IMG/VR virus record: IMGVR_UViG_3300032246_001241
Location: 1 to 40,563 of that record
Length of the DNA: 40,563 nt
Direction: 5' to 3' (one strand)
From: a virus
Position 1 is the stretch's first letter. Every line of letters begins with the position of its first letter. The notes under the pieces were generated by a model, which saw nothing but the letters and a program-made list of their open reading frames with translations, did no database searches and had not been told where the DNA came from. The position numbers were made by a program, and so were the translations under genes. This document shows positions 25,201 through 35,200 of this stretch, one piece after another.

Positions 25201-26765
25201 GCTTCAGTAGCAGCAACTACAGGCTTGGCCCAAGAATCATCTTCATTTTCTGACTGAGTCTTTTTAGGTTCGTTTACAGACTTAATCCATTTTTGTAGAA
25301 GCGGGTGGTCGTACGCTAAAACATCGCTACTTTCTTGTACTTCAGATTCATTAGCCGCTGAACTCTGGATACCGTGAGCAGGACCTTCTCCGGCTGCAGC
25401 ACGCTGAGAGTCTACCCAACCGGCCCAATCGTAAAGAAGGTTGTGTAGATCGTTAGAAGTCATTGCAGGAAGATCACCCTTGATGTGAGCCTGAGGCTTA
25501 TCAATCGGTGAGCGCGGACGTCCAAGAATACCTGATGTGTCTAGAGGATGAGAATAATCTCCTAGAGGTGGAGTTTTATACTTAGCTCTTTCGGCAATAG
25601 CTTTTTGTTCCTCAGTTGCACCACTTGGAGCGCTACCACCCTGAGGAGCGAACTTGCCTCCGTAATCTCTAGACTGGCGTTGTGCATTCTGAGCGCGTTC
25701 TTCTGGAGTATATCCGTCAGATCCAATTGGATCTTCTCCAGCAGCAATAAGAGATCTATCTATAGCAACCAGGTCTAATTCCTGGTAGGCCTCTGCTGCA
25801 AGCATAGCTTCATCAAAATCAATGTCAGAAATTGATACGCATTTGTATGGGTTTTGTTGAAGTCTAGCTGATATAATAATTGCAGAGTCTGGATCGATAG
25901 ATATGTGAGTCTTATCTACATTGTCATAGTCAGCATCAAGCTCACGGTCATAATCCCAAATAGTCCCATTCATATTACCAATGTTGTCCCACTGACCGTC
26001 ATCCCAAACGTAGACGTCGCCAGTTTGTACTACTTTATATAGGCGATCAATACCAGAGCCATCCATTCTTACTCTGGCAATAAAGTCTGGAGCTGAGAGA
26101 GGATCTAAATACATAGACTTAGTGAAGTCTTCTAGATCGGAATCATAATTACGTTCTGGAAGATAAGAAGTCAACTCAGATTCGGCATATGCGTCAGCAG
26201 TCAGAGCTTTATTTTCACGTTCAACGATAGCCTGAGCCCAACGCCATGCGGTGTCTCCACCCCACAAGGCCCACGCGATTCGTCCGTTGCTTGGGAAGCC
26301 GTCTTCTCCAGGCTTCCAACCCTTACCTTTTTTGTCAACTTCGTGACGAGGGAAGTATTTAGCAATGTGGCGAACCTTTTGCAGTCCGATCTGTCCACCC
26401 TTAGCAAGGATACGAGCAGTGTTCATGCCAACAGGTGTACCGCCACGGTGGTGTTCTTTATGCCACTCAAGTGCTTTTTTGGCCTCTGCCTGGGCACCCT
26501 TTGGGATAGTGTAAAGTCTATTAGCTGAGGCAAGTATCTTCATGTCAAGATCTGATAGAGCTCCGGACACTAATTCTAGAACGTTAGAAGAGAACTCTTC
26601 TTCAGAAAGTTCCCAGTCTTTAGAGGAGGAAAGGGCTTCAGAGAGTCCAATCTGAACTACAAGATTGACATCTGTATCAATTACAACACCGCGGTTCTCG
26701 TAGGTAAATAGAGCCAATGACCCATCCCTACCAGAGAATGTGGGGGTGTTTTCCGATTCAAACAT
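22221..26765 (-). CDS. Capsid maturation protease within a large multidomain protein
   Basis: 1514 aa, GGAGGA 10 nt before ATG. Residues about 85-190 hold a module with 'KVRHIAKYFPRHEVDKKGKGW' and 'FPSNGRIAWALWGGDTAWRWA'. Residues 660-720 hold 'GLKIRWGTGGDWTRCVRHLGKYL', then 'GYCALRHKEVTG'. Both are modules I associate with actinophage capsid-protease or portal-neighbour proteins. The protease core is at about 780-905: 'GRSFIRGALSIRELPLPLLWQ', catalytic His813 in 'EGHMGS', 'VGRIDHME', Ser861 in 'KGVSADLD', and 'ARVMAVTIVPKPAF'. A further conserved region (about 930-1140) includes 'VFGHIAAWNVDHIGLAYG' and 'GLELVAVCQVNVPGFPIARAR'. The C-terminus is helical and may be scaffold-like. Two 'Q-[SP]-RDY-x-G-[KR]-F' motifs flank the core (near residues 365 and 1353). 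It probably cleaves the capsid precursor and perhaps the upstream giant protein. It is far larger than an HK97-type protease. Confidence 0.85.
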   Translation of the reverse strand: MFESENTPTFSGRDGSLALFTYENRGVVIDTDVNLVVQIGLSEALSSSKDWELSEEEFSSNVLELVSGALSDLDMKILASANRLYTIPKGAQAEAKKALEWHKEHHRGGTPVGMNTARILAKGGQIGLQKVRHIAKYFPRHEVDKKGKGWKPGEDGFPSNGRIAWALWGGDTAWRWAQAIVERENKALTADAYAESELTSYLPERNYDSDLEDFTKSMYLDPLSAPDFIARVRMDGSGIDRLYKVVQTGDVYVWDDGQWDNIGNMNGTIWDYDRELDADYDNVDKTHISIDPDSAIIISARLQQNPYKCVSISDIDFDEAMLAAEAYQELDLVAIDRSLIAAGEDPIGSDGYTPEERAQNAQRQSRDYGGKFAPQGGSAPSGATEEQKAIAERAKYKTPPLGDYSHPLDTSGILGRPRSPIDKPQAHIKGDLPAMTSNDLHNLLYDWAGWVDSQRAAAGEGPAHGIQSSAANESEVQESSDVLAYDHPLLQKWIKSVNEPKKTQSENEDDSWAKPVVAATEAAPKEKGVEMTPKTSDVKPIYLAVVAQDDPRAVLNLVAIVPESSTSPKPMTYVRKEGKWVRDPSVLNDFKSATPPPVVPLDKATLNDVLLQVDESSKPVTASVLMDIDHLLTVLWGPDPLISAGGLDRNKGKAEELRHYWTVGKGGLKIRWGTGGDWTRCVRHLGKYLGPRAKGYCALRHKEVTGMWTGDKKHRQIYGHKRGGRNVFSTELIESTDNIIVKSEVLARAADAKLRVGLTAASGLVTEGLKFKIPLVIPEEMESGDGRSFIRGALSIRELPLPLLWQMKTAEGHMGSVVVGRIDHMERTPQGIGNAYGVFDTSPYGREAQRLIENGFIKGVSADLDQFEAKEIKPEASEGSEDLGKSKLSINKARVMAVTIVPKPAFQECKILVETPTNIQQEDTMIADGIYQDDSDAANVQALIACGIIAGAIPVVPPTEWFDNPNLSKATPITVDDNGRVFGHIAAWNVDHIGLAYGTKPPRSKSGYAYFHTGVVRTENGKDVPVGQLTLAGGHASLEASAAEAVKHYDDTASAIADVHAGEDSYGIWVAGALRPSAQPEQIRALRASAPSGDWRPIRGGLELVAVCQVNVPGFPIARARVASGAVMALVAAGALPLARMKADPTAELNAHIERLQNLNFIESGKSTKASTDEYAAKIAELSARVRDGELAYIPRAEREKLAKEGKALPDGSFPIQNVEDLRAAIHAYGRAKESHKSNVRKHIIKMAGKLNVRHLVPEEWKAHSEDAVTASAEDLRSRITVKALLASADEAKARVLSIKDSLGKALAADGSVPEEAPAPVSEDNVPVPTDGAKEVIGNPEEEGFKFTPGINQPRDYTGRFQDVLARLKLDLGTSGLQNVVNEVSKVEKVYKTGDYSEAAKAGQGLLDLLDRIDSKSLTGPSLENVRAASKELGEVIGNLPLPFGDENAKLRFSDLPPALKNLMTNMVDRVGKKLGEKDGKQATSDIAEFMRGGDLFSQADISSVMARMLRLLT

Positions 26766-26848
26766 CTAAGTAAAATCCTCCATAATGGATGGTAACGTCA
26801 GCGTAGGCAAATATAACGCTTGTACGCAGTTCTATTCTATCAGTACTA

Positions 26849-27043
26849 CTATTTAGTGTCTTTTTTACGGTTCATTTCTTCAATGAATTTTCTACCGTAA
26901 GCATCTCGGATCTTGTCGTTTAAACCAATATATGGTTTAAGCTCTTCCAAAGTTGCAGTTTTTAAATTGATATAAATAGTTTCTGGCTTCTGCTCAGGAT
27001 CAAATGTGTCCGTTACTATTTGCACAATATTATCAATGCTCAT
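26849..27043 (-). CDS. Small hypothetical protein
   Basis: 64 aa, ATG start with AGAAGG upstream. The sequence is mixed: a hydrophobic N-terminus ('MSIDNIVQIVTDTF'), a beta-like 'KPETIYINLKTATLEELKPYIGL', and a basic helical end ('YGRKFIEEMNRKKDTK'). It lies between a small acidic gene and the protease in the same direction. I recognise no family. The good ribosome site and compact spacing make a real gene likely. Confidence 0.7.
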   Translation of the reverse strand: MSIDNIVQIVTDTFDPEQKPETIYINLKTATLEELKPYIGLNDKIRDAYGRKFIEEMNRKKDTK

Positions 27044-27094
27044 TAAATACCTTCTATTCTAACTATTATTATTATATAGTCTATTTACAATCTA

Positions 27095-27466
27095 TTAGTT
27101 GACTGAATAGTCTTCTTCATCGTCATCTTTTGGGTCTAGGTCTGACCACTTTGGAGCATTATCGGAAAAAGATACTATCTCTGGATCTAGTCCATAAATA
27201 GAAGCTATAGCAAAAAGAACCGTATAGGCTGAACTTACGCTTTTAAGCAACTCTGGACCGGACGGTGGAATAAGAAAAGTGCCGTCTGATTTGGATCTTA
27301 TGGAATCTATAAATCGCTCTATCTGAAAAATTATGTGATCGCCATCACCTGATCCATTCCCCATAAGGTATGGGGGACGAGGAGTCCAGGTTATCTCTAC
27401 TCCTTCTATAATGAAGTTCCAAATTTCAGACCATTCATCATACGGGTATTCTAGTTCTTCATCCAC
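27095..27466 (-). CDS. Hypothetical acidic protein
   Basis: 123 aa starting at GTG 27466, 2 nt after the stop of the giant gene, with GGGAG inside that gene's end. N- and C-termini are strongly acidic (MDEELEYPYDEW at the start, DPKDDDEEDY near the end). The middle has 'EGVEITWTPRPPYLMG', a Ser/Lys segment and a hydrophobic helix ('SSAYTVLFAIASIYGLDP'). Coupled translation with the giant protein is likely. No domain was recognised. The acidic character could suit a small partner or chaperone of the upstream protein, but that is only a guess. Confidence 0.75.
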   Translation of the reverse strand: MDEELEYPYDEWSEIWNFIIEGVEITWTPRPPYLMGNGSGDGDHIIFQIERFIDSIRSKSDGTFLIPPSGPELLKSVSSAYTVLFAIASIYGLDPEIVSFSDNAPKWSDLDPKDDDEEDYSVN

Positions 27467-27468
27467 GA

Positions 27469-29238
27469 TTACTTATTCTCCCAGTTCAATAACGACATCA
27501 ATAGACCGATGCCAAAAGCTTTTAGATCCCAGTCGGTATTATTAGAATGATCCATTCCTTCAATTCCAGTAATTAATTTAGGATCAATTTTAGTTGTCAT
27601 GGTGGCATCAGTATACCAAATGCCAGTAGCTATATCCATATGAGCATCACTAAACAACGTAGTGTTTTTGCCTTTTCCAGTTTTAACCGTAACGCCCTTA
27701 GGAGTAGAGAAGCTACCAGGAGAAGTAAATAGATCCTGCATTGTAGTAGTTATAACTTCGGCACTGTGATTATGCGGACTGAAGGTAGCAAACTTACTGG
27801 TTGAACGAGGATATACCTTCACAGTATAAGGATCTGCCACCTTTGCCCCAGAGAAGGATTCTTCTACCCAATTTCCATAAAGTTCCATTGACGGAATGAT
27901 ATTATTGTTGTCAGATGCTTTAATTCTGTCATAAGAGAAAGCGTGCTCTAAAGCTGCAATATCATGGTTGATCATCTGGAAGAAATGCCAAACTTCGTGT
28001 AAGTAGTCATCAGTTGATTTTCCACGGAAGAATCCTCCATCTCCCTGCTCTTTTTTCCATCTCAATGAATTTATTAAATTTTTATTTTTCCAGTGCTGTG
28101 TAAATCGCGCACGTGCGTCGGAGATTTGAACCCCTAGTTTTCCACCCGTACTAGCTAGGTACTCCATTCCAGCTAGAATAATATCTTTAGGAATAAAACT
28201 AAGAGTTTCTTCTAGATTTTTAATAAGATTTTTATTCATATCTATTCTAATATCTTGGAATTTTTCATTAACATTAACATATTTGTAGTCTTTATACTGA
28301 TTAAAGAACTGATGTGCAGGCACCGAGTCGAATTCAACTCCAGCCTTTTCCATCTGAGATTTAATATTTTTACCAATTATAGAGTGATACTTTTCTACAA
28401 AATCTTCTGCTTTTGGAGAAGTTCTGAGCCGATCTCTTAGCTCTTTTATCTCAGCTGCTTTTTGAGCAAAATCTGACATGTCAATTTTGCCTGTTTGAAT
28501 TGCCCACTTGGTAAGCATACTTAGAATAGTGTCAGGTCCTTCATGTGCCCAAGTAACGTCTACTAAAGTCTTTCTTTCTTCTACTTCTTTAGTTAGTTTT
28601 CCGCTCCTGTTTCTAGTTCTTTGTAGTACAGTTTTACCGGTATCAAAAGTAAACTCTGGATATGGAGTACTGTAATCGTAAGCAAGCTTATGAGAAAGAT
28701 CATCACCATACTCGACTAGAAGCATATTAAAAGTTTCTTCTGCATCAAAAGTATTTTTATCTTTACCTGACAATATGCTATTTTTAGAATTTTCTTTTTT
28801 GAAGCTTTGGAAAACCTCTTCTTTATCTTCGTAAGAAAGTCTATTAAAAGCATTTCTCATAAGATCCTGAGACATAGCCTTAAACTTACTTTCTGCTATA
28901 AGTATATTTAGTTCTGCAGTTCTAGCATCATTCTTTAGTTTTTTTCTATATTCTTCAGCAGTAAATCCTTCAGGGATAAGACCTTCAGATCTAGCTTGCT
29001 CATCTGAAATAGCTCTAGCATCATCTAGAATCATATGTCCTAGATCGATTATTTCATTTTTAATAGCGGTAGCCTGATCAGATGGAGCTACTGCATCTTT
29101 TTTAGGAGATCCTTCGATATTTATTACAGGACCGTCAGTCGCTATGCTTATATCATTTTTAACTTTTCCAGGTATAAACCCTATTCCGCTAGAAGCAATA
29201 TCTTTTGCTGCAGATGCAATGACCTGTTCTCTAGAATT
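27469..29238 (-). other. Polyprotein module: C-terminal domain with HEVWH motif
   Basis: 589 residues after tag 7. The first part is helical ('DARTAELNILIAESKFKAMSQ'). Near residue 4180 'DYLHEVWHFFQMINHDIA' contains HExxH (27985-27999), and about 70 residues later 'HNHSAEVITTTMQDLF' could supply a Glu ligand. A second peptidase is possible, but the Trp-containing motif is unusual and there is no family recognition. Confidence 0.5.
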
Positions 29239-32200
29239 TTCCCTATTTTGGCTAGGCTTGCTGTTATTTGGAATACCAAGTTTATCTAGCATAGTCTTAA
29301 GAAGATCTATAGCAGCTTTTTCTTTTCTTTCATCAACAGTATCAATCTGATTATTGATCCAATCAGCGACTTCTTTGTATCGGCCAATGCCATCTTCAGA
29401 CAACATCATTCCAGCATATGCTTCCGCTAGGTATTCTCCCTCATCAGTAGCTGCATAGTCACTTAGAGGATATTCAGTCATAAATCTACGAAGCGTATCT
29501 TTCGTAGCCTGATCGCTAAAATTAATAATTCCTCTTTGTTCAAGAACGTGGCCTATTTCGTGAGCAATTGTAGACTCTAGCTCTGTAGCATCTACCCTAG
29601 GATTTTCAGTGAGTTTAGGGTTAGGCTCATTATCTTCTTCGTTCAAAATTTGACCATTAACAAATAGGTGAGGGAAAGACAATCCAGCTAAGTTTCGGCC
29701 ACGAGTGCCGTCATCTCTAGTAAATGGTTTGAAAAAATCTTCTATATTAGGGTGAGTAACAATAACTTGAAGCTCTTTTACAGGGAACTTAAATTTAACT
29801 CTAGATAATACATCCGAAAGTTTATTTGCAAATTTAGCTACCCCAGCAGCTGTAGCAGCTCTGTACTCGGTATTTACATTTGTTTTACCATTTTTCTTAG
29901 TTGGATTAGTTATAAATCTAACAACTTTAATGGTCACATTATTATCTTTATTTATATAGATATCGTGATGAGAAAGCAACATATGCTCCTCATCATGTCT
30001 ATCAATTAAAGGAATTATATGCTTAACAAGATACTCTTGAGCATTAATAGATAGATCTTCACTACTAGCTCCATCTCCCTTAACAACGTTCATGTACCAC
30101 CTATAAATAGCATTTTTTTCAGCCATCGTTAAGTTATCAGTTTCTACATCTGCTGCTAACCACTCTGGCTTTGCATCAGGAAGAGGTCTAGTTCTCTGAT
30201 CACCGGCACCAGATAGAAGTGCTGTAATAAATGTTCTGTGTAGCTCGTTTAAAGAGACAGGTTCCTCGACTGAATTAGTTTGACCGGATCCTCCAGGAAG
30301 TTCATTTTCTTTAGCATCTAGTTTTTTCTTCTTTGCAAACTCAGAGATAACCCAGTCAGAGTTTTCTACGCTATCATCAACGTTGATAGACGGAATCTCT
30401 CTATTTTGTGATGGCCCAGTGTTACCCGGAGTACTCTTGTTAAATTCAATAAGATTGTCAAAAGCATTTTTATCTTTAAGAAGTTCATCTGATAAGTAAG
30501 AAAGTATTTTATCCACATTTTCAGCAATAAAAGTTTTTTGGTCAAGTACTTTATGAGAATCATCACTAATTACAGCTCTTACTAGTCTATTTTTTCCTGC
30601 TAGTAGAACTATCTCAGCTTCTTCAAAACAACCAAAACCAGTTCCAGGAATAGAAAGAACCTGATCAACGGGAATTATAGTTCCCATAAACATTCCTGCT
30701 CTGTGTTTTATTCCACTAGTAGCAAACTGGAAAGCACTGCCAGTAAGCCAAGACCATGATGACATAGGTCTTTGCAATACTTCAATATCTCCTACACCAT
30801 AACGTTCAACATCAATGTTCATTTTTAAAGCTTCTTCATCTACTCCAGTACCTCTGTAAAGGGTTAAATACTTTATTCCATAGTTTTTAAACCGATCCTG
30901 AGTAAGGTCGTACATAGTTTTTAAGAAATCTTTAAGTACTGTTCCGTATATTCCATAGTGATATTCCGCATTTTCTTTAATTTGATCCCCATACTGACCT
31001 TTAGGGAATCTCCACTCCGCCCATGATCCATCAGGCATTTTAAATACTTCAGTTGCAGCCATCTGAAGAGCGTGAGAAACCATATCATTACCGTTAGATG
31101 TTTCTGCCCACTGTGAAACAAGAATTGAAGCTACCTTTTCTTTTAGTGCTTCCATATCTTTTGGATTATCAAAAAATAATGTTTTTCTATCCCAATCGTC
31201 GTAATAATCATTTAAAAGAGCTTTGTAATCAATACTTTCATTATCATATTTATCTCCATAAGCCCCTTCCTCGTTAGGATCTAGATTATCTAATATTTCT
31301 CCTAAAGTTTCTAAACGTAATCCATCATATGGAGAGTCATCAGAGACATCTATTATTAGTACAATAGAGTTTTCATTCAAATTATCTATTCTACTTTGAA
31401 TAGCTTTTTTAACTATTTCTAAGGTATCTGAGGTTATTGAACTAAATCTATTACGTACAGTTTCACTAAGTGTTATGGCATAGTGAACCGCATCTAGCAT
31501 ATCTTTAGCGGAAGATAACATGTTTTCACTTATGTTTTTAGCAGTAATACTCTTTAATTTTTCTGGAGCATGTCCCATATGCCCAATTGGGCTATTGGCA
31601 TTAAAACTGTCAGGATCGTGCCAATAAGCAATATCATTAGGTCCGGGTTCTTTCTTTTCAGCCATAAGTTCATCTAAAAGATCTGATTGTATTTTGAGTA
31701 CATCTGTAAGTCCAGAAACATTGCTTGAATCTGAATTAGTTTTAGGATATAAAAGATCTTCATCATTAAATAAGTGGTATGGATTTATAAGAGATCCATC
31801 TTTAACATTTTCAAAGTTATATAAACTTCCATCCTTATTTAAAAATGCATCTCCAACCCCCCCGGCTCTCTCCATTTTAGTTGGATTTTTAAACTTTACA
31901 GTGCTAACGCCAACTACAACAGGCACATATTCTCTTCCAGCTATACGTGCAGCTTCAACCCTGTGATTCCCCTCTGCAATAAAAGCTTTTCCAGTAAGAG
32001 GGTTGTACCAAACTAGTACTGGCTCTAAATAACCAGTACCGTCTTCGAGGTCATGGGCTATAGAAGATGTACTGCTCTCCATATCTGCAAGATTGCCTTT
32101 CATTGTGGCAAGCTTTTCAGTCCTAACGTAACCCAGTGGATTACCGCCATTACCTATTCCATATATTTTGACACCTTCGCCAGTCCATTCAGTAATGTCT

Positions 32201-35200
32201 AAATTAGGGTCATTCTTATCTCTATAGGAATTATTTAAAGGAATTACTTCACGATATTCATTAAGAATAGATGGTTCTGAAGCACCTTCTCTATTTTGGT
32301 TAGGACCATAGTCAATCTCATCGCCATCAAGCTTAGGTTCTTCTACAGGAAGACCCTTCTCCTTAAGAAGATCGATCTGTAGTTGCTTAGATTCTAAAGA
32401 ATCGTGTACTTCTGGTTTTCCAGCATCTACAGAATTAGAAAAGGCTTTACCATACATGGTAAGAGTACTTGAGTGATTGACAGGTTTGCTATAGTGCTTA
32501 CGAGCTAAGTACAACATTGCTGTTGCAAGACCTCTACGCCTGTATTTATCATCAGTCAGTACCATACCAATATAAGCAGGAGAATTTGGATCTTTTCTAC
32601 TATCATCACTAACTTTTAATGTAGCTATCTGAAGACTTTTTGTCCCAAATTGATCAACATTTTCCATACCCTCAGGAGTAAAAAATTTCTCAAGGAACAT
32701 ACTCTTCATGTCATACACTACTGTAATTGCGGAATAATCTCCCACATCATTAGTTCTGATGTCAGTAAAGATTACATATTTTCTACCGTACTTATCTGTA
32801 AAGTTATCTGTGTAACGTACAAACCCAGTAAACTTTTTAGGTTTAGATTTACCTAAAGTAATTTGATTTGCTATAGTTTCAGTATTTGTTTCAGAGTCTG
32901 GGTTAGCTACAGTTATAAATTTATTGTACTCATGCCTTCTAGAGATTTTAGCTGCACTTATTTTTGATTTATCTCCAGAAGCTATTGCTTCCTCTACATT
33001 TTTATTTTCCCAGTCCATAATTTTTTGCTGCTGCTCATTAAATGGAGTACCATCGGGAAGCTGAGTATAGTCATAATTATAGATAGTATCCATGTCAATT
33101 TTACTATCATTAGGATCGAAAGGCTCAGGTAAATACTGACCCTCACGGTTCTGAGAAGGCTGGTTATTAGATAAAGCAGCCTTTGACTCATCATTTCTAT
33201 GAAGATCTGGGTTAGGGTCAATTGAAAGAGAAAATGCTCTACCAAAATTAGTTAGCATTTCTGAATGCTGAACTTCTTTTCCAGAACGCTTTCTTGCTAG
33301 GTAAAGGGCCGCAGTAGCTAATCCTCTTCTTAGGTATCTATCTGAGGTGTAAACCATACTAATTTTATTATTAAAGACATCTAGCATAGATACAGGAGTT
33401 CTATCCTCTGAATTATCTTGAAGATCCTGCACTGAGTTTTTACTCTTATCGTAGATCTTTACGTTTGACATACCAAGGCCGTTTACTACCTTGGTAACTA
33501 CCCAATACTGTCTACCATATTTATCAGTGAACTCATCAATATACTGAGTGCTCTGCTTGTATTCTGGTGAAAGATCTGCGTAAGGCTTGCCGGCACCGCT
33601 ATAGCTCATTCTAGAAGTATTTTCATCTAGAAGTCCCACCTGGTTTTCAATACTTTCAAGATTAGTGCCGGACTTTAAGTTTGGCTTAGCAGTATATCCC
33701 TGATAAATACGTCTTCTCTCATCGATACGTAGTTTTCTTTCAAAATTATCAGTTTCATTATCAATTGCATCTTTAAGAATATCCATTTGCTGCTGCTGAT
33801 AAACATTAAATGGAGTGCCATCAGGTAGCTTAGTGTAGTCGTAGTTGTAATACTTTTCTAGGTCAATGGTAGGATCCGTAGGATCAAAAGGTTCCTTCTT
33901 GGCTTTGTTTCTTTTAAAGAATCCTTCACGATTCTGAGAAGGAGCATTGTCTTCCTGTAGTTTTATAGATTTCTCGTTATTATGCAGATCAGGCTTACCA
34001 GGGTCAATGCTGTTAGAGAAAGCAAATCCCATGGTAGACAGGTGTTCTGAGTGGACTACCGGTATGCCTAGTCTCTTTTCTAGAGCAGCCACCATAGCTG
34101 TTGCCAGACCTCTTCTTTGGTAGTTGTAGCTAACTAACGCGCTTTGAATTTCAGATTTAGATGGATCCTCATAAATGTAACTTCTAAGTGCACCAACATC
34201 ACCGCTTGCAAGTACAGGCTGATCTTTTCTTATATAGTCTTCCGGAAGAGCCATGTTCTCATAGTTTTTTGCGTCGTAAGCAATTACAGTTTGACGTCCA
34301 GAGCTTTTATCTATATTTGTAGATAAATAATACTTTCTACCATATTTATCTGTGAATGTATCTACATATCTAGTGTAGGTAACTCCGCTAGCTTCATCGT
34401 AATACTCAACAGCAGGCTTATCGCTAAATTCTATTTGCTTGAGAATGCTTTCTCTTGTAGTAGAAGAGTTTTCATTAGGTTTAGCAATTATCTGCTGGTA
34501 AATAGTTCTTCTAAAGTTCTTTATATTTTTTAGAGCAGATGGATTGACATAGCCATCGCTACCTTTAAGAATATTTTTTAATCTTCTCTCTACCGCATCC
34601 ATCTGCTGCTGATCTTCAGAGTTAAACGGAGTTCCATCAGGCATTCTGGTGTAGTCGTAGTTGTAATACTCATCTAGATCGATTTGAGGGTTTCTTGGAT
34701 CAAAAGGCTCTGGTAGGTATTTAGGCTCTTCTTCTTTAGGAGCAGACTCTATCTTGTCAAAATACTTGTCAGCAGCCGGCCATAGGTTGCGTAGCATTTC
34801 TTCAGGCATACCTTCAGCAGTAGGCTTAGACATAAAGTTAGAAAGCTGCTCTCTGTCAGCAAACATCTTTAAGAAATTATCAACGTTGATAGGTAGGTCC
34901 CAGCCTACTGTCTTAATCCAGTCTGAGTTTCCATCATTGTCATCAATGTTTATAGGGTTTTCTCTGTTTTGAGACGGCTTGCTTTGTTCCTGAACTACCT
35001 GCTGGCCACTTGCTCGGTCAGTATCTAGAACCTTCCTACTATTTGCAAGTTGATCCACAACCTCAGCCTTGAGATTTTGAAGACTTTGATCTACAACTCC
35101 AGGGTATCCATGACTAATAGCAAAAGCTTCTCTAATCTCTCCACCTAAAACAACAACCTCACGCTCGTCGTAAGATCCAAATCCAGATCCGGAAAATGAA

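Noticed and set aside
26766-26820. TTGCCT-17-CATTAT as promoter for the protease gene
   Set aside because: The start of transcription would fall within the ribosome site and both hexamers match poorly.
27071-27076. Perfect TATAAT on the minus strand upstream of the 64-aa gene
   Set aside because: No -35 element lies at 16-18 nt and there is no extended -10. The region is simply A+T-rich with AAT repeats, so a promoter is not supported.
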